From the NCBI RefSeq assembly GCF_014529535.1, contig NW_023503409.1, positions 4,588,390 to 4,652,389 on the forward strand: a DNA stretch of 64,000 nt, written 5' to 3'. Below, piece by piece: positions 56,701-64,000 of the stretch. Both the position numbers and the translations under genes were made by a program. Below the pieces are notes generated by a model. That model was not told the DNA's origin. It searched no databases and was given only the letters and a program-made list of their open reading frames with translations. This DNA is from Bradysia coprophila. Lineage: Eukaryota; Arthropoda; Insecta; Diptera; Sciaridae. Position 1 is the stretch's first letter; the number at the start of each line of letters is the position of its first letter.

Positions 56701-57857
56701 GTCTTATTTATATAATCAGATTCACTTAACGCTTGCTTATCAGCCACATCCAGTTTCTCCAAACTTTCCGATAAATTTAATTTGGCAGTTGTCTTGGCAT
56801 TACCAAAACGCATCGTTTTCGTTCGGCTGCTGGTCGGCGTGGTCGATATGCTATTTTGGTCAATGTTTAATTCATCAACAGGCGAACAATCCTGATCGAT
56901 TTTCTGTGAAAATGTATTTAACAGCCCTATATTCAGTCTATTATCACCGGACACCAATGAGCCAGTCCGTAAAATCATTGCGTCCGCAAGTTTCTCCTTC
57001 AATTCGAATTGTTTACGATCTACACCATCGACTGACTGCATCTCACTGTCATAGTAAATGACATTATCCATAAGATGTTCATCGCCGTGATTCGCCTCTT
57101 CGCCATTATCTTGGATACCCGGCGAAGCCGTTGAATGAGGCGATGACTCGTCGTGATCGTTGCGTATATCGATTAAATTACTGCACGACGATATTTCATC
57201 TTCATTGTATGTGGAATCGATGATATTGTCGATGCTGTTCTCTTCAAATCGTGACATTTCCGCTGAACTTTCAACATTCGAATTTGGTGTAATTGATTTC
57301 TCATCTACCTGCACCAAACTATCGTTGTATTCGATCAGCGTAACTGAACTTCTCACATCCTCATTGTCCGAATAACAATCATCGGCCGAATAAAATTCGT
57401 CGCTCAATCGTTTCGGTACAATGTTAATTGAATGTTTGCTGGCTGCATTGGTTGTGTTTGTTGTTGTACTGGCCCCGAACGATTCGTTGTTATCATCGAC
57501 AACAGGTGTTTCTAAATACACATCAACTTTCTCGCAATTTGCGAACGCCTGACCATTTTTCGCTTCACACTCATCCGACATGTAATGCACCATTGTTGAT
57601 GGTGTATTACGCGCATATGAAATATCCGGCGATGTGGTATCGTTGAGATTGGTGATTGCATCGTGCAGAGCTATATGCATAATGGGTGGAACGGTGGTGG
57701 TACTCGGTGTACCGCTGCAACTGCTATCACATTTTTGATCGCATCTTGGTGTTGTTTCATCTGATACTATCGATTCTTTTGTGTTCGCATACAGTCGATC
57801 GCATATAACTGAAGATTCTTTTATGGTTGAAATGCATTTTTCAGCCATTCTTTTCAT
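53731..57857 (-). CDS. ago: F-box/WD-repeat protein 7 (archipelago), SCF substrate receptor (1208 aa)
   Basis: Eight coding exons on the minus strand: 55444-57857, 55244-55373, 55003-55182, 54761-54942, 54470-54695, 54193-54403, 53938-54109 and 53731-53842, all in frame. The start MKRMAEKC sits just inside an exon whose acceptor is TTTTCAG, so a 5' UTR intron lies upstream. The N-terminal 700 residues are acidic and Ser/Thr-rich with low complexity. Then come the dimerisation/F-box region ([20 protein letters not shown]) and eight WD40 blades. The three phosphodegron-binding arginines, known in human as R465, R479 and R505, are present in HTSTVR, VVSGSR and HLAAVR. The family targets phosphorylated Cyclin E, Myc and Notch for ubiquitination. 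The C-terminus ends [20 protein letters not shown] and a short tail. Length is near Drosophila Ago (about 1300 aa). It begins in the nucleus-targeted N-terminal form; other 5' exons could exist. Confidence 0.96.
53888..53931. repeat. CT/CTT microsatellite in the last FBXW7 intron
   Basis: TCTCTATCTCTCTCTCTG followed by a TTC run, lying within the intron between the last two coding exons (53843-53937). Confidence 0.8.
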
Positions 57858-58904
57858 GTAGTGCTGAAAATAACAGAGAAAAAAATTTATTGAAAGTCGT
57901 AAAAAGTAAAGTGAAAAAAATAATGAAAAACTTGAAATAGTTTTTCGAAAGAAACATTCTGTTAAAATCGAAACCGAATAAGTATCATTACGTTTTGTAA
58001 ACAGTCGCAGTTGGAAACATCTTTTCACACAATAACTTTTCAATTTTATGGACCGAATGCAAGACAATATTTGGTGAAGATCACAAATTCGTTTAAAACC
58101 ATTTTCAATGGTGAACAACAAAAATTCTCAACACACAATCAGAGATATGTACGACTATAATGCACGTATACTCTTATTAGTTGGAAAACAGTGACTTTTT
58201 GGGGGCAGGTAGATTTTTATTCGAACCCTATTTTTTTAAGCATCCATACAATGAAACATTTATCTTAAAATTGAATAGATGCTCTAATGGTAACCTTTGT
58301 TGGCTGGAAAGAATTAAATGTGATCGCTGAATAGCATTCTGACTATCCCTTGCGACGAACGGTTGGGCTAAGAATACAAACACATTTTAAAATAGTGTCA
58401 CAAGCCGAACGACAGCATGCAATTTCGTCGGTTGGAATTCAATGAGGACACTTTGAGTCGGTAGTCACGTTATTAAGTCGGACAATAGAAAATTTAAACG
58501 TGAAATTTTACCTTTTTGAAAATGGTAACAAGAGATAAAACATTAAGCGTAGACCGAGGAGAGAGAGAGAGAAAGAGAGAGTTTTCGCTGTGAAAATATT
58601 GGGTCAAGGCGTCCGATTCTCGAAACATTCGTAACTTTAAGAATTCGTAACTTGACTGTTCCTCGGGGTTTTATATACGCAACTGTCAAGTTATGAACAT
58701 TTGGAGTTACAAGAATAGTCTTTACTTTGACGGAAAAATGGAGATTTTATTTAAGCAGAAGCAGTAACAATTTAAAAAGTTTCCAGCAAGTAAAACGGCA
58801 GCGAAATTTAAGTCGAACCTTTTCTATCAACGAACTACAAAGGTTGCCGCAGATATCTGAATGAATTATATCTCAAGATCTGATAAAAAGACGTTCCGAA
58901 TATA
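57858..58904. other. upstream region of FBXW7
   Basis: Includes the acceptor of the 5' UTR intron (57858-57880). The upstream exon and promoter are not identifiable. A GA microsatellite occurs at about 58557-58581. Confidence 0.45.
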
Positions 58905-59070
58905 GGGGCCGTTCATAAATTACGTAACGCAAAAATTGATAATTTTCAGACCCCCCCCCCGGGTCTGTAACGCTAAAATGTATGGAACTTTAAAAAGAAT
59001 GTATGGACCGTAACGCCAGGTCAACACCCCCCCCCCGGGTATTTGCGTTACGTAATTTATGAACGGCCCC
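58905..59070. mobile_element. MITE with GGGGCCGTTCATAAATTACG tips, 166 bp
   Basis: Left tip GGGGCCGTTCATAAATTACG and the exact inverse at the right. The arms extend through GTAACGC and include a run of C followed by GGGTCTG or GGGTATT. ATA flanks both ends (58902-58904 and 59071-59073). This tip is common among insect and other animal miniature elements; I do not commit to a superfamily. Confidence 0.8.
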
Positions 59071-59073
59071 ATA

Positions 59074-62000
59074 ACGGAATCGACTCATTTGTTTTCTTTT
59101 CCTATTTTGTCGGGGCGTGATCTTCATCTTTTAATGACAAAAACATTGCGAACCTTCAATCAAAACGTTCAATCAATTTTCCTCACACACAATTCAATTC
59201 ATTCATCCAAGCAACACTTTGCCGTGTTAATAAAGTTCCCACAAAATAACGAAAATAACTGACAAAAGCGCTGAAATTCCCATAATACATCAAGCAGCAA
59301 TGATAATTAATAGCAAAAAACAATTTTTTTCCCTTACAACATATACAAGTCTCCGAAATATCCGAAGAATATTATTGCAAACATTTTGTACTATCCATTT
59401 CCATGAGAGATATTATACGATTCCATCCATACATTCCGTCGTACACACATTCATGTAACATTATTTTAAACACAAAAAAGAAACAGATAACACAAAGTGT
59501 TATGGGTTCCATCATTGAATAAATATTTTACCACGGTTGGATCGAATCAAACAGGATGTGAGAAGAAAATAAAAATAAAAACGTTGCTCTACTATACACC
59601 TATATGTATGTATAATATGCATTCATGTATGTTGGATGCAAACGAAATATACGAGAAAAATTGTGGCAAAGAATGAAGTTTCTACCTAAGAATAATGAAC
59701 ACTTTTATTGAACATTGATGATGGGTTTTAATTTTGTTCCTTTATTTCGAGATATAGCCATACATGCAGCTCATTGGACGTATCCATACCAATAATGACC
59801 GTAATTAAAATTTATTTCGTAATTCCGACCCAATATCAAGTTTGATGCTGCCACGCATAAACATTCCTACATGGATGGGCTAAAGGTTCACAATTTTATA
59901 TAAAAACATCGAATGAAAACGATTGACAATAATTTATGTCTTCGAAATTATTATTGTTTAGAATGTAATTAGTGACCTTTTATCAGAAACTCGTTTTGAT
60001 TTCATCGGATGGTTGTGCCTTTTTTTCGAATATAAATTCATTGCATTTTCTGTTTCGTATATTATACGTCATAATAACAGAAATGCATAACACCAGCGTG
60101 GTGGAATTTAAGATGTTTTCTTCTTCGTTGGTATGAGGAGAAGAAGATGATGGAATTCAAAGAGATAGTCTGCTGTGCTGTATACATGCCTATACAGCCA
60201 TGCAAGATGTAAAGAAAATATAAAATAAATAAATCCAAATAGATCGGTTTTATCGGTATGCGTTTTCGATGAGAACAAATTTTTAACAATAGAACAGACA
60301 TAAACACACAGTGCACCCTTGGCATCGGTTCACACGGTCTATGTCATCATTTTATGTATATAAACATATAAAGATGGTCATATGGTGTATGTTATGCATT
60401 TTTGTAATGCATGCGCGCAATTTTAATGCACTTTCTAAACACGGTTGAATATTTCTACTGTTGTACCGGGGGGTAAAAAAACATGCATTGTGTCAGACAA
60501 TTATGACAAAACGAATGCAATAAAATGTAAAGGTAACATCTAGCATACAATTGCTATTTTTGTTGCCCACCTGATATTTTTTCGTGTAATTTTGTGGTGA
60601 GAACGGAATATATGAGTAAACTCGAAGTCGTATTGTCGTTTCTGGTTTTTCACACAAAATTTTTAAGAATAAACTTGACTGGGCGTAAGATCTGTCGTTG
60701 TTTAAAAAACATATTTTTCTTCTCTATAGACCAAATTTAACCACGTCCTAAGCTTCAACTCACTTCGGAAAATGGAACGGTAATTTCGCAATCGTGTCAA
60801 AACAGCAATATTCGTAAACTTATCATTTTGAGCGAAAACAATGAAAATACCATTAACAGACTGCAACATGGCCATATGCAATTACGCAGCTGATAGGTAG
60901 ATATAGGTTTTGTTGACATGCTATATCGGTATATAATATTGATAATGACACATTCCTGTTATAATTCACATCCATGTCTTTTGTGATGCAGACGTATGAA
61001 TAATCAAAATGTAAGACGTTGACAAAATTTAATCTGCTGAGTCTACAGTGAAAGCATATAACGCAATACGCTACAGCACATCAACGGAGGATTGTATTGA
61101 AATATTCAATAAAACAAAAATAAAATGTCTAATAATCGTTACGGGTCAGATGAACAGCCAGATTATGTGCGGTTCACACAGATTAACTTACATTAAAAAT
61201 GTATAATTGAAAGCCAAACATTAGGCAAGCGATTCAATGTCTGTAGCGAAAACGCTAAATTTCGGTGTAAAACAACCATTTTATCACGATGCTGATAAGT
61301 ATATAATTACAGTCTGCAAACATTTTGTTTGTGAGCACGACCCTACTTTTATTTACTTCGTCTTCATACCAAAAGTATTGAATTTTTCTTATTGCTAAAA
61401 ATATCGTCTTTGTCCGGGATATAAAGTTGAACTTGGACAGGGACTGGTAAACTGTATAAATATCCGCACCAAGATCCGCACACAGTATCCAATTTCTACA
61501 TCAATAAATTATTTCACATCCATCGAAAATGTGCCCACGCTGTATTTTCGGAATCCTTGTTTTATCACACGAGGTTGCACACACAATATAAATATTAAAC
61601 TGATCGAAAATAAATTGCGTGTGATCATCAGATTAAAATGACAACACCATAGAGAAAGTCTGACTGTTGTTTGTATGGTTCTGCACGAAATTTCAGAAGT
61701 TTACAAACGTAATCTTAAAGAAAAATAATTGTACAAACTTAGCACAACATTCGTTAAGAATGAGAATGTTTCTTCAGCCCACTGTAACAAAGTAAACGTA
61801 CAATTCCTAGCTTGCAGTTATAAACAACGACCTTGTAAGTGTGTATCAGAGAAGTTTTGTATAAAAATATTAACTTTTTATTTCACCTTATGGTCATTTC
61901 ACAGTAAATTTTAAACCAGAAAAATATGTAAACTAATCGAAAATGTAAGACGTTACTCAATGAAACCACAATCACAAGAGATATTCAGAGAAAACACACA

Positions 62001-62884
62001 AAAAACTTTAATTCACTTGGATCACACCATACGAACATCTTTTTTTTGTGTGAAAAGGCATGGTTATAAGGAGTGACCACATGAAAATATAGTACGAAGT
62101 TCCGTATGTAACACATAATATACGTAGTATAAATGTAATATCGAAAAAGCCATTCATCAAAATGCAATTTGATAACAAGAAAAAGCTGACAATTTTTGTC
62201 AAAACACTGTTTGTTACCCACTTCTATTTTCTATTTTCATCGGGTGTAGTTGGTGTGGTACAAAAGATTCAATAAAATAATAAAAAGCTTACTACACAAT
62301 TTTACATTATGAACGTAATATTTAAAGAAAAAGTCAAAACCAATTCTCCAAGCAACATTTCTTACCTTTACTAAATTGTAAACGGCACAAATTAAAGAAA
62401 CTAAGCTAAACATTTATCTGTACACATTTTCACGATAAAATCCATCACAATTTACACAAAATTAACCATAGCAATTACTCTGTTTTCATTAAGACATTTT
62501 TCTTTTCATGCCATGTTGTAGTGGTGTCACATGCGAAACGCGAATAATGGAACTTCGAACGATTGGTTCATTTTGTTGTGTTTGTTTTTGTTAGGTTGAA
62601 TTTTCATACAAAACTGTGCAATACCGATAGGCGGCTACCAATGATACCATAAAATCCAGCGAAATGTTTTGAACCGGTGGCGGATGGTATCAACGTATGT
62701 CATAATTAATAATGTCGAAAATGCTAATGCATCTTCAAATATAATTAATTAAAATCTGATTGCTTTTGTAAAAAAAAAACTTTGGAGCGAGCAGCGTTTA
62801 ATGAGTAATCGGTCAAATGAATTGATTATTTAAGTGGTTACAATGGTTACACCAGTGTCTACATAGAAATTCAACTTGACAAAA
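59074..62884. other. long non-genic region
   Basis: AT-rich, no open frame above 90 codons, no domain, no repeat identified. It could contain distal 5' exons or enhancers of FBXW7, which cannot be seen from sequence alone. Confidence 0.4.
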
Positions 62885-62892
62885 CAAAAATC

Positions 62893-62992
62893 CATAGAGT
62901 TATACTCGAGACAGGTGACATGGTGGCGCTGATGCTAATGGGCACCCAGTTTAAAAATGACAGCGCCACCATGTCATCTTTCGAACTCTATG
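62893..62992. mobile_element. 100-bp hAT-like mini-element
   Basis: Inverted ends CATAGAGTT and AACTCTATG, with arms pairing through GACATGGTGGCGCTG and CAGCGCCACCATGTC. An exact 8-bp duplication CAAAAATC flanks it (62885-62892 and 62993-63000). Confidence 0.75.
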
Positions 62993-63190
62993 CAAAAATC
63001 CGTTTTATTGCAGTTCGTCGAAAGACTGTGGCAAGGGTATGATATAATTTTTGTTTGTTCAAACATAGAGGCAGCTCAGTGTACGATTATTGTTGAAAAT
63101 GAGGGAGTTTCGAGTTTTTTCTTGGGTTTTCAACCCCTTACAGGAAAATTTTTTTGAGTATCTGTTTTGGACGATTTATTTTAGGCACTT

Positions 63191-63715
63191 TTGCATGCCA
63201 GTAAGGGAATTGCGGCTCATGGCACCTGTATGTGCGGGTATCGTCGTAGTAGAATATGTATTCTTATGTTCAAAGCATCAATGTCAGAAATCTGTCAAAT
63301 GGGTTCGCCATGCTTTTCGAAAGTGTTTTATTTTAATCAATCCAACCATTCAGGTTTTGATGAGGTAAAAATGTTGAAACGAACATATTTAGATTGTTCA
63401 ATGTTGATAAGATCAGCGGAAATTGTTGGTTCATTTAAGGAAATGGGTAAGTCTCAAGACTCGTTTAATGTTGGAGTGCATGGTCTTTGGAAAACAAATG
63501 ATTTTTTGTGTCTCAATGCTAAGGCTGTTGTACAGCCCTGCAAAGCGTCACTAAATGTAACAAATAATATTCCTTTTTTCATGCTTTACGGCTCACTCCA
63601 ATCTCTCCAATCGTTTTGGTTTCATTCCAAACGTTCCGAACTGATAACAAAAGAATCAAAACAATCTTTCCGGTTTACAAAATTATGGGCTGCCGATAGC
63701 AAAACTGTTTCATAA
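63191..63715 (+). other. unsupported 175-codon open frame
   Basis: Open without a stop for 525 nt, which is longer than expected by chance in this AT-rich DNA. However, it begins at TTG, shows no domain I know, and has no clear splice partners. Composition is unremarkable. It could be a fragment of an exon or chance. Confidence 0.2.
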
Positions 63716-63838
63716 TTTAACTTGATAAATGACAACTTTTCGCCTCCTCGCTGGTTGTCACTTCGTTCTACACAATACTATACATGAATAGAAAACCGAG
63801 TTTCTATTTGATCAAAAATTTATTTTTATTTCGACGGA

Positions 63839-64000
63839 ATGCCATTCACTAGTGATTCCAGCTCTGACGAGTGGCTGGTTCAAGACCATTTACCATGGTC
63901 GCAAATTGAAGCCAAATTTAGAGGACTTATAATAAGCCGTGATTTATCTAAAGTTGAAATTGTTGACTTCTTGGAAACATTTTTAAAGTTAGACGGTCTT
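63839..64000 (+). CDS. start of an unrecognised gene, cut by the window edge
   Basis: ATG at 63839 opens 54 codons without a stop to the window end: MPFTSDSSSDEWLVQDHLPW and then a helical-looking stretch, SKVEIVDFLETFLKLDGL. The Ser/Asp/Glu start followed by an amphipathic segment looks like a genuine protein N-terminus. I do not recognise the family. A TTTATTTTTATTT tract precedes it and no TATA box is evident. Confidence 0.4.
   Translation, partial: MPFTSDSSSDEWLVQDHLPWSQIEAKFRGLIISRDLSKVEIVDFLETFLKLDGL

Overview
The window looks like nuclear DNA of an insect, most likely a lower (nematoceran) fly. It is very AT-rich. The host genes have many exons with short GT-AG introns (about 55-80 nt in compact genes), and their best-recognised products are animal orthologues: the zinc transporter SLC30A9, the lysosomal phosphoinositide phosphatase TMEM55/PIP4P and the ubiquitin-ligase receptor FBXW7/archipelago. 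A secreted RlpA-like protein, a plant/fungus/bacteria-like 2-oxoglutarate dioxygenase pair and paralogous F-box/LRR genes would fit fungus gnats (Sciaridae), but that species-level guess is inference.

Layout. 0-5 kb: a small PIF-like MITE, then a DNA transposon of about 3.75 kb (1033-4784) with matching terminal inverted repeats and a 7-bp target-site duplication, carrying one three-exon gene for a 949-aa DUF7869-type protein. 7.3-10.4 kb: SLC30A9 (+). 10.4-16.1 kb: no gene seen. 16.2-17.8 and 24.1-25.8 kb: two F-box/leucine-rich-repeat paralogues (-). Between them lies a dense transposon graveyard: three long-inverted-repeat (foldback) elements, a LINE remnant split by one of them, and a TAA-flanked element nested in that foldback. 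28.2-28.8 kb: two-exon secreted RlpA-like gene (-). 30.5-36.6 kb: a tandem duplication carrying two five-exon 2-oxoglutarate/Fe(II) dioxygenase genes (+). Copy 1 has four mobile insertions that copy 2 lacks. 39.4-41.2 kb: a degenerate tandem array. 44.3-48.2 kb: TMEM55 (-). 49.3-51.0 kb: a foldback with two further insertions nested in it. 53.7-57.9 kb: FBXW7/ago (-). 58-64 kb: mostly empty, with two small elements and the start of an unrecognised gene at the right edge.

The host genes do not form one pathway; this is ordinary gene order interrupted by accessory sequence. The most notable items are the DUF7869 element with its 7-bp duplication, a foldback family whose copies share only a terminal motif and make 3-bp duplications, the RlpA-like gene of probable bacterial origin, and the dioxygenase pair, which works as a natural insertion/empty-site comparison. 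Exon coordinates come from reading splice signals and frame by eye, so single-base errors are possible.
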